A stretch of DNA of 64,000 bases from Castor canadensis (GCF_047511655.1 NC_133399.1:8745333-8809332), one strand, 5' to 3'. Counted from the stretch's first letter, positions 23,901 to 31,764 are shown. A program made the numbers and translations. The notes: generated by a model from the letters alone, not told the origin.

Positions 23901-26371
23901 TGTGCCGTCCACACTGTGTTTAAGCACTTTGTTTGCTTTAAATAGTGATTGTTTTGGTGGTGGTGGCACTGGGGTTTGAACTCTGGGCCTCACACTTGCC
24001 AGGCAGGTGTTCTACCACTGGAGCCCCTCCGCCCTCCTCCTTTAATGCTTCTTGATGCTGGCTTGTTTTTTCACATGTGGCCCTCAAGAGTGGCCTGGGC
24101 ATAAGCTGTACCCATCATCACTTCTCAGAGCCAGTGACACTCCTGGGCCAGCTGCCCCTGGGAGGACCGTGGCTCTGTGCACTGTGTCCTGCCACTCGTG
24201 ACACCTCCAGGGTGCTGTGTGTCCCTGTGCGCCTCGCTCAGTCTCAGCCTGCGGCCACGGGCCACAGGCTGGGCAAGGTTGCAGAGCGCCGTCCCTTGCT
24301 GCTGCTGGCGTGTCCCTCTGGGTTTCCCCTTTGCGCTGTGGGGCACCCGCCACAGAGCCACACCGGGGACGCTGTGTGGCGCTGGCCTCCCTTGTGGCCC
24401 TCAGGCTGCGGTGCTCACCACACTGGCAGCCCGTGGCTTCCCCCCAGCTCCGTTGCTTCAGCCGCTGCCCCGGGGCTGTGGACAGAGGGGGAGCTCTGCC
24501 AGTGACCGGGAACGGCCGCCCCTCTGCTGGGGCAGCGCCACTGCCAGGCTCCCTCTCCGATGGCCCTGACGTGGCCGGCAGCGCTGGGCAGGGCTTCCCT
24601 CCCCCTGCGTTGACTTGGTTCTGCTCAAGTAATTTTGCAGAGCTGGGGTTTGAGCTGGCGGTGACCTGGCGTTTGTTGGGCATCTGCGTTGGTCCGAGCG
24701 CATGAGCCCTGGCCGCCTGTGTCCCCGGAGGCCGTGGCCGCGTTGTGTGGCGTCCTTACCTTGCGGAGCTTCTGCGCCAAGCGAGCTTCGCTTGTGTTCT
24801 CAGAGACTCGGTGCCTCGTGGCTTTTATAGGTCACAGAGGTGTCCTTGGTGGAGGGTGAAGGTCATTGCTGTCGGTGACCCATGTACTTGGGAGGACGAT
24901 GGGGCGTCCGAACCACTGAGCAGTGTGACCCATGCGCCCACGAGGTGGATGTGACAGCACCACACTGTCCACCAGGACGCTGTTGAGCCGGGGCCAGAGC
25001 AGCACTGTGACCCACGCCCCCGGGTCTCCTCCACGTCCTGTCTTCTCTGTCCCAGAATGGGCTGCCGTGCTGCTTGGGGCTTTGTTGCCATAGCAACTCT
25101 GCCCTCCTGTGGCGTCAGGCCCGTCCCCACACCTGCCCTTGCTGCCCTGGTTCCCAGTGCTGTGCCAGCCTTGCCTCAGCCCCTGCCTCCGGCCATCGAG
25201 CGGCCTTTCCACTGGTGTGTGGGGTGAGTCTGTGAGCCAGTCTGCACATGTCGTCCCTGGGAGGAGGTGGAACCCGCACGGGACGGGCAGCCCTCCTGCA
25301 GCGCCACCTGCTTCCCTGCTCGCCTGTCCTGGTGTCAGGGACCCTCAGGCCTGTGCCTCATGCAGAACCTGATGGCTCCTCGCGTCCCTGCCTGCACTCG
25401 GCACCCGACACCGCAGCCAGGGTCGCGCTCACGCCTCCCACTGTGACCACGGCGAGGTGGAACCCAGCTCAGGCTCTGCGCCTCTCGGCCGGAGTCCAGC
25501 GTCCCCGTGTCTGTGCCAGATCTGGGACCTGGGCGAGGCCAGTACAGACACAGCCAGGCCAAGGCTGCCGCTCCTCGTGGCCAGGGCACAGCAGGGCTGT
25601 GGCCAGGCCTTCCTGGACCTGGGGACACTCCCCCTGCCCCCACCAGTGTCTCCCTGGGACCTCACCCCACTCATGGCCTCCATGGGCCTCTCGCTTCTCT
25701 TTCCCACGTGGCCCTGAGATGGGGTGCGGGGCCATTCCTGGGCCTCTGGCCTGGGCAGGTGGCCGCTGGCCTTCCGGCTGCCATGTGGGTTCTTCGGTGG
25801 CAACATTTTCTCCCCCCGAGAGGTCATGAGGCTGTCCTGGCTCCCTGGGTCCAGCTGGTCCCCATGCCCAGAGGACTTGGAGGTCAAGTGCGTTGGGAAC
25901 AGCAGGGCAGAGGGCGGCCCGGCCTGACCCCTCCGTGTCTGCTCCGCCAGGGCGGCAAGGAGTACCTGATGCGGGCGCAGTTCGGCCTGCCCAGCGTGGA
26001 GGCAGAGGACAAAGAGGGCAAGCCTCCCCTCAGTGTCAAGTTCGAGATCCCCTACTTCACTACCTCAGGCATCCAGGTGTGCTGCGTGCCCCCGCGCCCT
26101 GCCCCTGCGCCCCTTCTGCCTGTGCTGCCCGGGGTGGGAGGGCTGCGGGTTGGCGGGCGGCGCGCTCAGGCCGGTGCCGCACACGTGCGCGCAGGTACGC
26201 TACCTGAAGATCATCGAGAAGAGTGGCTACCAGGCGCTGCCCTGGGTGCGGTACATCACGCAGAACGGAGGTGAGGCCCAGGGGCGGGCAGGGCCGGGGC
26301 AGGACGGCCTGGGAGCGAGCCGAGGGTGACCCAGTCTCTGCTGCCCAGATTACCAGCTCCGGACCCAGTGA
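5893..26371 (+). CDS. AP1M1: AP1M1, AP-1 complex medium subunit mu-1A (complete, 12 exons)
   Basis: Exons 5893-5934, 10355-10511, 12057-12124, 12733-12863, 13320-13467, 19634-19760, 19982-20124, 20252-20323, 20501-20659, 25951-26076, 26195-26270 and 26349-26371 sum to 1272 bases: 423 codons plus TGA, the length of human mu-1A. The protein is the medium chain of the AP-1 clathrin adaptor at the trans-Golgi network and endosomes. Residues 1-139 form the longin-like N-terminal domain that packs on beta-1, and about 168-421 form the mu-homology domain that reads Yxx-phi sorting signals. F172 and D174 of the tyrosine pocket ([12 protein letters not shown]) are present, as are V392 and L395 of the hydrophobic pocket. 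All junctions keep frame. From memory, the few differences from human are conservative, such as MVK for MIK and AQF for AHF. Exon 1 stops after 14 codons and is followed by a 4.4-kb intron. Intron 2 has minor-spliceosome signals. The ubiquitous paralogue choice (AP1M1 over AP1M2) rests on sequence and on synteny with FAM32A and KLF2. Confidence 0.98.
5960..6176 (+). promoter_or_regulatory. Five RFX X-box-like palindromes
   Basis: GTTGCCAGGCAAC (5960-5972), GTTGCTAGGTAAC (6007-6019 and again 6088-6100), GTCGCTAGGTAAC (6135-6147) and GTTGCCAGGTTAC (6164-6176). The RFX-family X-box is an inverted repeat of GTTRCC/GGYAAC half-sites. A CCAAT box follows the second copy at 6023-6027. Copies 2 and 3 share flanking CACCCTGTTGCTAGGTAACC, so part of the array arose by local duplication. 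Confidence 0.75.
6423..6490 (-). mobile_element. MIR fragment
   Basis: AGAGGGAGAAACTGAGGCAC and CCAAGGTCACAGCTGTC are the reverse of the MIR core region. Confidence 0.65.
6791..6865 (-). mobile_element. ID-like SINE monomer
   Basis: GTGGTGCTGGAGATGAACCC through GCGCCCCAGCCCG, the reverse complement of a tRNA-derived ID unit. Confidence 0.7.
7228..7315 (+). mobile_element. Possible MIR fragment
   Basis: GCCATTCGGCAGGTGCCTTC followed by CCCTCTCTGAGCC resembles the MIR core; short and diverged. Confidence 0.4.
8660..8762 (+). mobile_element. B1-type SINE monomer
   Basis: GCCTGCAGTCCCAGCACTCA, then CCAGCCTGGGCTACAGAGTG, with no ID-like right half. Confidence 0.85.
9405..9560. mobile_element. 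Tigger/MER2-like DNA transposon fragment
   Basis: TCTGTACTGAACGTGGTCAG, CCTGTCACCATTCTGTAAAC and a diverged TAACAGCC...CTGGAGATGAATG tail follow the order of a MER2/Tigger internal region as I remember it. Strongly decayed. Confidence 0.45.
9772..9846 (-). mobile_element. ID-like SINE monomer
   Basis: GGGGTGCTGGGGACGGAGCC through CACTACTGAGCCACCC. Confidence 0.75.
10355..10511 (+). CDS. AP1M1: AP1M1 coding exon 2 (residues 15-67)
   Basis: Begins [19 protein letters not shown] after a CTAG acceptor and ends after the first base of Leu67. Its donor is GTATCC, the U12-type signature. Confidence 0.97.
10512..12056 (+). other. AP1M1: AP1M1 intron 2, U12-type signals
   Basis: The donor reads GTATCCCAC, against the minor-spliceosome consensus GTATCCTT. 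CCCTTGAC (about 12036-12043), close to the U12 branch consensus TTCCTTRAY, lies about 15 bases before the CACAG acceptor. There is no long polypyrimidine tract. The intron interior is unique, SINE-free DNA. Confidence 0.7.
12057..12124 (+). CDS. AP1M1: AP1M1 coding exon 3 (residues 67-89)
   Basis: Completes Leu67 and encodes [20 protein letters not shown]; ends CAG/GTGAGG in phase 0. Confidence 0.97.
12125..12732 (+). other. AP1M1: AP1M1 intron 3
   Basis: 608 bases of GC-rich sequence with no repeat or other feature that I could recognise. Confidence 0.7.
12733..12863 (+). CDS. AP1M1: AP1M1 coding exon 4 (residues 90-133)
   Basis: [18 protein letters not shown] and onward; last helices of the longin-like domain. 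The donor GA/GTGAGC is followed by a run of about 15 C. Confidence 0.97.
12864..13319 (+). other. AP1M1: AP1M1 intron 4
   Basis: 456 bases with a GTGAGC donor, a C-rich run directly after it (12871-12886), and a CTCCTTAACTC near the acceptor. Major-spliceosome intron. Confidence 0.7.
13320..13467 (+). CDS. AP1M1: AP1M1 coding exon 5 (residues 133-182)
   Basis: Linker and start of the mu-homology domain: [20 protein letters not shown], then [14 protein letters not shown] with F172 and D174 of the cargo tyrosine pocket. Ends CTG/GTAGGC. Confidence 0.97.
13655..13770 (+). mobile_element. B1-type SINE monomer
   Basis: TCACATCTGTAACCCCTGCA and CAGCCTGGACTGCGTAGTGA, ending in a CACACACAAAA tail. 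Confidence 0.8.
13908..13985 (-). mobile_element. ID-like SINE monomer, diverged
   Basis: GTGCGAGGCCTTGCCCATGC through ACGCAGCCACAGCCCAGCC. Confidence 0.55.
14418..14575 (-). mobile_element. B1-dID-type SINE, 5'-truncated
   Basis: GGTTTGAACTCAGGGCCTTG, CCACTCCACCAGCCC and CTTCGAATCTCGATCCTCCT; the far B1 end is missing. Confidence 0.85.
14576..15900 (-). mobile_element. Old L1 (LINE-1) ORF2-region remnant, antisense
   Basis: Blocks typical of antisense L1 ORF2 occur in order: TTTTTGTCAAAGTAAAGTCC, TTTTTATTACTGTGACTTTA followed by GGGTAGTGTGATTCCTCC, GGTATTTTCACTATGTTAGG, and near 15860 AACCAGCTTTTGATTCCTGA. The copy is interrupted by an ID SINE at 14880-14958. 15200-15630 aligns poorly and may be a gap or unrelated DNA. 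No coding capacity remains. Confidence 0.65.
14880..14958 (+). mobile_element. ID-like SINE inserted in the L1 remnant
   Basis: GCTTGGCGCAGCTCAGTGCT, CCTGGGTTCCGTCCCCAGCA and an A-rich tail, lying inside antisense L1 sequence, so it is younger than that L1. Confidence 0.8.
15925..16130 (-). mobile_element. B1 monomer and ID-like right monomer, adjacent
   Basis: 15925-16015 holds TGAGCGCTGGGATTGCAGGT (B1). 16027-16130 starts with about 20 T and GGGTTTGAACTCCGGGCCTC (right half of a dimer). Confidence 0.75.
16288..16295 (+). promoter_or_regulatory. Full palindromic CRE
   Basis: TGACGTCA, the consensus CREB/ATF site, in unique intronic DNA of AP1M1. A single motif; function unknown. Confidence 0.35.
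16865..16945 (-). mobile_element. ID-like SINE monomer
   Basis: GTTGCTGGGGATGGAGCCCA through GGTCTGAGCCCAGCACCC. Confidence 0.75.
17215..17425 (-). mobile_element. B1-dID-type SINE
   Basis: GGTGGCACTAGGGTTTGAAC, TACCACTTGAACCACTCTGC, then CAACCCTCCTGATCTCTGCC; near complete. Confidence 0.9.
19634..19760 (+). CDS. AP1M1: AP1M1 coding exon 6 (residues 183-225)
   Basis: [20 protein letters not shown] and onward, ending within Arg225 at a GTGAGT donor. Confidence 0.97.
19982..20124 (+). CDS. AP1M1: AP1M1 coding exon 7 (residues 225-272)
   Basis: [19 protein letters not shown] and onward to NTH; intron 6 is only 221 bases. Confidence 0.97.
20252..20323 (+). CDS. AP1M1: AP1M1 coding exon 8 (residues 273-296)
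   Basis: [20 protein letters not shown] then YMVK; 24 whole codons. Confidence 0.97.
20501..20659 (+). CDS. AP1M1: AP1M1 coding exon 9 (residues 297-349)
   Basis: [20 protein letters not shown] and onward to SFP; 53 whole codons, donor CCG/GTGAGC. Confidence 0.97.
21150..21505 (+). mobile_element. B1 monomer followed by B1-dID-type SINE
   Basis: 21150-21260 has CTGTAGCCCCAGCACTTGGG. 21265-21505 has GATCGCAGTTCAAGGCCAGC and ends AGTTCAAACCCCAGTACTGC. Confidence 0.8.
22818..22912 (-). mobile_element. ID-like SINE monomer
   Basis: A (TTTTG)n tail, then GCAGTGCTGGGGATGGGAGC through CACTGAGCCCCACGCAGCCC. Confidence 0.75.
22922..23110 (-). mobile_element. Old L1 remnant, antisense
   Basis: GTTTTGAAGTCGGCAAGAGT, CAGCATTGTTTTGGCTAATC and GCTGCATGGTGTCTCACTGT match antisense L1 ORF2/3' end blocks. 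Confidence 0.55.
23955..24042 (-). mobile_element. ID-like right half of a B1-dID SINE
   Basis: GGTGGCACTGGGGTTTGAAC through TACCACTGGAGCCCCTCC. Confidence 0.8.
25084..25097 (+). promoter_or_regulatory. Near-perfect RFX X-box
   Basis: GTTGCCATAGCAAC differs by one base from the 14-mer palindrome GTTGCCATGGCAAC bound by RFX factors. It lies in AP1M1 intron 9 in unique DNA. Confidence 0.55.
25951..26076 (+). CDS. AP1M1: AP1M1 coding exon 10 (residues 350-391)
   Basis: [20 protein letters not shown] and onward to TSGIQ; 42 whole codons. Confidence 0.97.
26195..26270 (+). CDS. AP1M1: AP1M1 coding exon 11 (residues 392-417)
   Basis: [20 protein letters not shown] then ITQNG. V392 and L395 of the hydrophobic cargo pocket fall at its start. 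Confidence 0.97.
26349..26371 (+). CDS. AP1M1: AP1M1 coding exon 12 (residues 417-423 and stop)
   Basis: Only 23 coding bases: DYQLRTQ and TGA at 26369-26371, after a TGCCCAG acceptor. Confidence 0.97.
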
Positions 26372-26970
26372 GGCCACCGCCCCGTGCTCCTGCCAAACCC
26401 ACGATGGAGCCGCCTGGACTCCAGCTGCCCAGGACCCCTCCTCGCCACCCTGCCAGCTGCAGACGCTCTCAGAAGCCCCTGCCCCAGAGAGCCTCGCGTC
26501 GCCCCGCCGCCCCGGGACTTCCGCCCTCAGCGTGGGCGGAGGTGACCTCGGCCCCAGTGAACAGCTCAGCCACCAGCCCAGGGACTCGATGCCAGCTCCG
26601 GCCTTGCTCCACAGCCCTTCTGTTGACCGCATCGACTATGGGGTCCCCGTGTTTCTGTGTGTTCATTGTTCTGTCCCCTCCCCATCCCCATGGCCACGGC
26701 CACCCAGTCCCGGAGCAGCTGGGCAGCGCTGGGCAGGAGGAGGCCTGGCCTGTCCTTGGCTGTTCCACCTGCCAGCAGCACCTTCCCGAGGCCTGCTGGG
26801 CCTGGACGCCATCCCTCGGCCACACCAGTGTTTCTTTCCCCAGGGGCCGGGGGCGCAAGGGCCGCGGCCCCAGCCTCTTCCCGCTGAGGGTCCTCAGGGA
26901 GGAGACGCTGGCCACCGTGCCCCCGTCCTGTGGGCCACCTGCATTAAACCGTGCATTCAGCTTGTTGTCA
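26372..26970 (+). other. AP1M1: AP1M1 3' UTR
   Basis: About 600 bases of GC-rich, SINE-free sequence ending at an ATTAAA hexamer (26943-26948) followed by a T/G-rich stretch, a plausible cleavage region near 26965. Confidence 0.7.
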
Positions 26971-28077
26971 CCTCCTCTCTGGGACACGGTGGTTTCCTGC
27001 TCTGAGTGCCCGACATGAGTGAGGGAAGGGTCTGCATGGTGTCACCAACCTGTGCGGTCCCATGAGGTGTCACCAGCCCCCAGCATCCCCCCCACCTCCC
27101 CTGCCAAGACCTGGAGCAAGCAGTGGGGATGAGGCCCTGGGGGGCCGCACTGAGGTGGGGTCTTCTCTGGAGCGCACCCACAGCTGCCACCCTCCCAGTG
27201 TCCCCCTTGGTGCTCCAGCAGCCCCAGAACCGTGTCCCCGCCAAAACAGGTGTGGAAACCCGTGGCCAAAGTGGTGGTCCTAGGAGGTGGGGAGACCACA
27301 GGCACCCCCGTCCCCGTCCCCGTCCTGTGGACAGGACTCAAGGCCTGGGGTGCAGCTCGGCGGTGGCCGCCTGGCTCCCGTGGGTGAGGCCCCGCTTCGT
27401 CCCCACACTGCTAAGTGACTAGAACGGACCGGGTGGAGGGAGCTTGCGTTTTTCGCCCTTCTGCCATGCGAGGAGGCCCCGGCCGCTTCCAGGGCCACGC
27501 GCGACACCCCCGTTCCTTCTAAATCACCCAGGCTGGAGCGTCGTCAGAGCAGCAGATCGTCCTGACCCGTCAGAGGGCGCGGCGTGGCCGTGCTCGCTGT
27601 CACACACCGCGCGATCGTCACTCACTCCCTGAGCCCCGCAGCAGGGCGACGACAATGCCAAAGGCGGCCAGGGAAAAACACATGGCTTGATTGCTTGACA
27701 GCCGACGCGGACCTGCAGCCCAAGTTCTAAACCTGGAAAGGCTTTCTGAGAACGAGGCTGCGGAGCGGCTCACGTGGAAGGGCGGCCGCCTAGCAGATTT
27801 AAGGCCCTGAGTTCAAACCCCAGTACTGGCCAAAAAAACCCCAAAAAACAAAAATAGGGCTGAAATGAAAACATTCCTCAAGCAAACGGGAGCCACAGAA
27901 AATCCCAAAGGGTGCACTTGAGACACAAGCAAGTGACCCAACGTGGAAGGTCACAACACGGTCAGGAGCGATGAGCCGAGGCGGGAGACGTGGGGAAGCT
28001 GGGGAAACTGGGGATTCACTGCCAGAAACTCAGGCTGTCTTCTGCAGCAGTGACACCGTTAAAATACACAGCAGAGC
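26971..28077. other. Unique intergenic DNA past AP1M1
   Basis: GC-rich sequence with one ID-like SINE right half at 27757-27840 (AGGCCCTGAGTTCAAACCCC). No gene was recognised. Confidence 0.6.
27757..27840 (+). mobile_element. ID-like right half of a B1-dID SINE
   Basis: GCGGAGCGGCTCACGTGGAA and AGTTCAAACCCCAGTACTGG with an A-rich tail. Confidence 0.8.
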
Positions 28078-28272
28078 CGGCGCCGGTGGCCACGCCTGTA
28101 ATCCCAGCTACTCGGGAGGCAGAGATCGGGAGGATCCCGGTTCAAAGCCAGCCCGGGCAGCTTGTTCACAAGCCCCTACCTCAAACACACCCAACACACA
28201 AAAGGGCTGGGGAGTGGCTCAAGATGAAGGCCCCGAGTTCAAGTCCCAGTACCGCCAAAAAAAAACACAAAA
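28078..28272 (+). mobile_element. B1-dID-type SINE, full length
   Basis: GCCGGCGCCGGTGGCCACGC to CCGAGTTCAAGTCCCAGTAC and a poly-A tail. Both halves are well preserved, so it is a relatively young copy. Confidence 0.92.
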
Positions 28273-28659
28273 AGTCTTGAAGTCTGAAGCAAGGTGCGTG
28301 TTCACGGGGCTGTGTCTTTAGGGGAGGACCCACAGGGTCAGGCGTCAGGTGTGCGGCTGGGTGACCCGGGGGCGTCAGGGAGGACCCCAGCGCAGTGACA
28401 GTGACAGTAACAGTGCAAGCGTCTTCCTCACCACACAGCCTCGGGCCTCCCCTGTGTTTAAAGGGTGCAGCACCCCCACAGCCACCAAAAAAGTAGGAAA
28501 AAAGTGAAGGTCGCAGTGTTGAGGACGCCCTCCCCTGCTCACCGCCCCTGGCTCCCGAATGCCCCGAGACACGCGTACAAGTGACACCTGTTCCTGGTGG
28601 CTGGGTCGCCCCCACCCTGCACCTCTGTGTCCCTGAGCCCCGGGCGGCACCCGCTGGGG

Positions 28660-28673
28660 CCACTAGGGGGCGC
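28660..28673 (+). promoter_or_regulatory. CTCF-type motif, forward
   Basis: CCACTAGGGGGCGC is a full match to the CTCF core CCASYAGRKGGCRS. It lies in unique DNA, not in a SINE. Confidence 0.6.
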
Positions 28674-28909
28674 ACGCCGCAGACCGGTCCACCGAGCGGC
28701 TGGGTGACCTCGCTGCCACCGGCTGGATGGTGACAGACGCTGACACCGAGGCCCAGAAAGGTCACACGCTCTGAAGGCTCAGCCACCACCCAGCTGTGTC
28801 CCGCTGGTCCCCACACAGGGAGGGACGCAGGACAAGCAGGGCCCGTGCACAGCCCGGCCTCAGCCCCCAAGGCCACGTGGGGAAACCGAGGCACGCCCGG
28901 CGGCCTGGC

Positions 28910-29000
28910 CGGGGACCCAGCTCCAAAGCAACCGCAGCAAGCGGTGCAGCGCCTGCTCTGCAAGCGCAAAGCCCTGAGTTCAAATCCCGGCCCCGCCAAT
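28910..29000 (+). mobile_element. ID-like right half of a B1-dID SINE
   Basis: GCAGCGCCTGCTCTGCAAGC and CCCTGAGTTCAAATCCCGGC. Confidence 0.8.
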
Positions 29001-29047
29001 GACAGAGAGACCTGGCTCCCAGCCAGCTGGGCGCATCGTCCATTCGT

Positions 29048-29062
29048 CCAGCAGGGGGCGCC
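29048..29062 (+). promoter_or_regulatory. CTCF-type motif, forward
   Basis: CCAGCAGGGGGCGCC is a second full CTCF core match, 388 bases after the first and in the same orientation. Confidence 0.6.
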
Positions 29063-29129
29063 ACAGCCCCGTGTCCACACGGGTTGGGAGCAGCAGGCGG
29101 GGCTGAGGATCCCTCATCCCTTATTGTTA

Positions 29130-29310
29130 CTTTATTGTCCTGTATTTGCAGCAGTAGGACTTGAACTCGGGGCCCCCACCTCGAGCCACTCCACCAGCCC
29201 TTCTTTTGTGAAGGGTTTTTGAGATCGCGTCTTGGAAAACCATTGCTCCAGCCTGGCTTTGAACCACGGTCCTCCCCATCTCTGCCTCCCGAGGGCCGGG
29301 ATCCTGGGCC
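29130..29310 (-). mobile_element. B1-dID-type SINE
   Basis: GTAGGACTTGAACTCGGGGC, CACTCCACCAGCCCTTCTTT and CTTTGAACCACGGTCCTCCC. Confidence 0.85.
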
Positions 29311-29329
29311 CCGCTGACCTCGGTCACTT

Positions 29330-29500
29330 CCTTGTGTTGGGGACATTGAGCCTCCTGTTCGCTGGTGATGTTGAAATAGCCAGGGACGCTGTGCTTCCAC
29401 GCTCCCTCCTCGGAGAAGCGGAGGAAAGTGCTCAGAGACAGGAGCAACCACCTGAGGTCACACAGCAGGGACGAAAGGCCAGGCTGGAGCCCTGAACAGC
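29330..29500 (-). mobile_element. MIR fragment
   Basis: GAAAGTGCTCAGAGACAGGA and CCTGAGGTCACACAGCAGGG give the reverse of the MIR core and 3' part. Confidence 0.55.
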
Positions 29501-29599
29501 CCAGGCCCCGGCCTCCCTGCCCCGGCCCCTCCTCGTCCCCTATCAGTGGGTCACCTACGATGTGGCCTTTGTGTCTGGCCGTGTCTCTCGGGCTCGCGT

Positions 29600-29740
29600 T
29601 TTCAAGTTCATCCATGTCGCGTGTGTCAGCACAGCACCCCATCACTTTTCATGACTGCGTAATACTCCACCGTGCAGCCGGGCCAACCATATTGTGCTCC
29701 CCCTCGCACTGCTGTGAAGCTCCGAGTGCAAGGCCTCGTT
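29600..29740 (-). mobile_element. L1 3'-end fragment, antisense
   Basis: AAGTTCATCCATGTCGCGTG and CATGACTGCGTAATACTCCA match the antisense of the L1 segment that reads TGGAGTACTATTCAGCC in sense. Confidence 0.65.
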
Positions 29741-30117
29741 CCAGCTTTGCCACACAGCTTTGTGTCCTTCAAACAGGACACCCCAGGTCCCCTCATTTCT
29801 CACCCACGAGATGTCCCCAACTTGTGTCTTCAATGCCCCAAATGAAGACTGGGAGGTGAGGGACGGTGACAGCCACACAGGAGAGGCCACTATGACCTTG
29901 AGGATCACCTGTGTCCCCCGCCTGTCCCCTCCCTGCCACTCAGCCTGCCCCTAGCCTGGCTGCAGCATCACCGAGGCCACCGTGGCCACCGCAGGAAGGA
30001 CCGTGACAGACCAAGGCCAAACCCCCGCTCGTGAAGACGTGGGGTTAATTCGAGAGCGGGGATTGTGCAAACTCACCGGGGTGGACTTCGTGTCACGCGT
30101 ACCCCAGGTGAAGGGCG

Positions 30118-30328
30118 CAGGCCGGGCACTGGTGCTCACGGCTGTAATCCTAGCTACTGGGGAGGCTAAGATCTGGAAGATGGTGGTTCGAGGCCAGCCA
30201 GAGAAATAGTTTGGGCGACCCCACCTGCAAAGGAACCGGAGCAAACTGGACTCAAGTGTGGAGCACCTGCTTTGCAAGCAGGAAGCCCTGAGTTCAAATC
30301 CCAATCCCACCTTAAAAAAAAAAAAGTT
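30118..30328 (+). mobile_element. B1-dID-type SINE, full length
   Basis: GGCCGGGCACTGGTGCTCAC, GAGGCTAAGATCTGGAAGAT, right half with AAGCCCTGAGTTCAAATCCC and poly-A. Confidence 0.9.
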
Positions 30329-30689
30329 TCCAGAGCCTGAGGTCCCGGTGGGTCTGAGGCCCTCAACTCGCCCTTTCCCAGTTCGGTTCCCCCTTACGAC
30401 ATGGCGACAAGGAAACTCCGGCTGCAAGCGTGTGCACGCGCCATTCCCTCAGCCTGCTGTTCCCTTCCATGCCATGGGCCTGGCGAGCTCCTACACTACC
30501 AGCGCGGCCCCAGCGGGGATGTCCCTGGTCCCGGCAGCCTCCCGGGGTTCCCGCAGCCCCAGCACCCCACACTGCAGAAGTGGGGGCGTCCGAGCGGCAG
30601 GGTCTCCCCCAGCCTGGGGGCCGCGCTGCGTCCAGCGCGAGTCCGCCTGCCCCCCTTCCCGCGGGACGGCCGGTCCCCGCCGTGTCCCC

Positions 30690-30835
30690 GGTCACAGATA
30701 AGGCCCGGCCGCTATCGGCAGGAAACATCTTGGCAGGACAGGAAGCGACGCCATGGGCGGCCACCCCGCCCCTCGGCCATCCGAGCCCTATTTTGGGAGC
30801 TGCTATATAAACCCGGGCTGGGAGCCGGGCAGCCG
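30690..30835 (+). promoter_or_regulatory. Orphan promoter: GATA, CArG and TATA boxes in register
   Basis: CAGATAAGG (GATA consensus) lies near 30695-30703. A perfect SRF CArG box CCTATTTTGG lies at 30787-30796, and a TATA box TATATAAA at 30804-30811, only 7 bases after it. A start would be expected near 30835-30840, on the plus strand. A CArG box abutting a TATA box is the layout of SRF-driven muscle and immediate-early promoters. No coding gene follows, so the product, if any, would be a non-coding RNA. Confidence 0.5.
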
Positions 30836-30836
30836 C

Positions 30837-30870
30837 GGGGACGCGGGGACGCGGGGACGCGGGGACACGT
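30837..30870 (+). repeat. Short tandem repeat, unit GGGGACGC
   Basis: Four near-identical 8-base units just downstream of the CArG/TATA pair, at the predicted start site. Confidence 0.8.
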
Positions 30871-31764
30871 CTCAAGTCCTGACTCGTCCTGGGCCTCAGT
30901 TTCCCCCCTTGCATCCTGACCTGGAACGGACAGGCCCAGGGTGACACCCGCGCCCAAGCACAGGGGACAGGGCCGGCCGGGGCACGGGGCGGGACTCGAA
31001 CCCAGGCCCACCTGCGTCACCGGCCCTGCTCGCCCGGGGCCAGTAAAAGTGAAACACAGAAGTGAGAGGGGAGACGCCACTCGGCCCCGGCCGGTGACAG
31101 ATGAGGGGCCGGTGGCCAGGCAGGCAGGGGACGCCAAGCGTGGCTATGTAAAGTGGCCGGGCCGGCGGGTGGCGGAGCGTGCAGCGCGGCCCCACCTGCC
31201 AGCTGCAGCGCCCAGATATAACTCAGCCTGAACCCCACCCAAGCCGGGCCCCGGGCGCCCCGGGGGGGGTCCCAGGGTGGCCGCGGCCCCCGTTTGGGGA
31301 CAGGGCTGCTGCTGTCTGAGAAGGGAACGGGGCCCGGGCTAAAGCACCTGCCTGGCGAGTTCAAAGCCAACGCCAAACCCGTGCGCACGTTAAGGAAATC
31401 ACCTCCTTCGTTCTGCGGGCGATACCTCTAGTAATGTGACACAGCCTCCATCCCACTTTTACTTATTTCGCCCTCCTCAGCTGGGTGCAGGCCTGGAGGC
31501 CTGTCCTTGTCACTGTCACCTCCATCCAGTTCGCATTTCATAACCGGGGCCAGCGGAGGTGGCTTTTCTGAGAAACCCGGCCCAAGAAGGAAATCTGCTT
31601 CTTCTTTTTTTCCAACCTGAGCAGAGTGGATTTTATTTTAAAGCTCTGATGAGAACGGTGGCCATGTTGTCACTTAGTCACCTGGGAAGCCCAGCGTGGG
31701 GACGCCAGCCTTCGAAGGTTTCTCTTCGTGAAATGCAAATGTTTATTCATTCGAGAATCCTTTT

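Larger units (their letters stand above)
20660..25950 (+). other. AP1M1: AP1M1 intron 9
   Basis: A 5.3-kb intron with SINEs at 21150-21505, 22818-22912 and 23955-24042, an L1 scrap near 22922-23110, and otherwise unique GC-rich DNA. A single strong X-box lies at 25084. No extra exon was recognised. Confidence 0.75.
30329..31760. other. CpG-rich, SINE-free island between AP1M1 and KLF2
   Basis: About 1.4 kb of GC-rich, CpG-dense sequence with no recognisable SINE except a MIR-like scrap near 30885-30910. It contains the orphan promoter at 30690-30840 and a GGGGACGC tandem repeat. Reading frames through it are long only because stops are rare in GC-rich DNA; none shows a known domain. Confidence 0.6.

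Noticed and set aside
28181-29080. 299-codon minus-strand frame
   Set aside because: It runs through two SINE pieces and the CTCF-site region, with no domain or splice logic.
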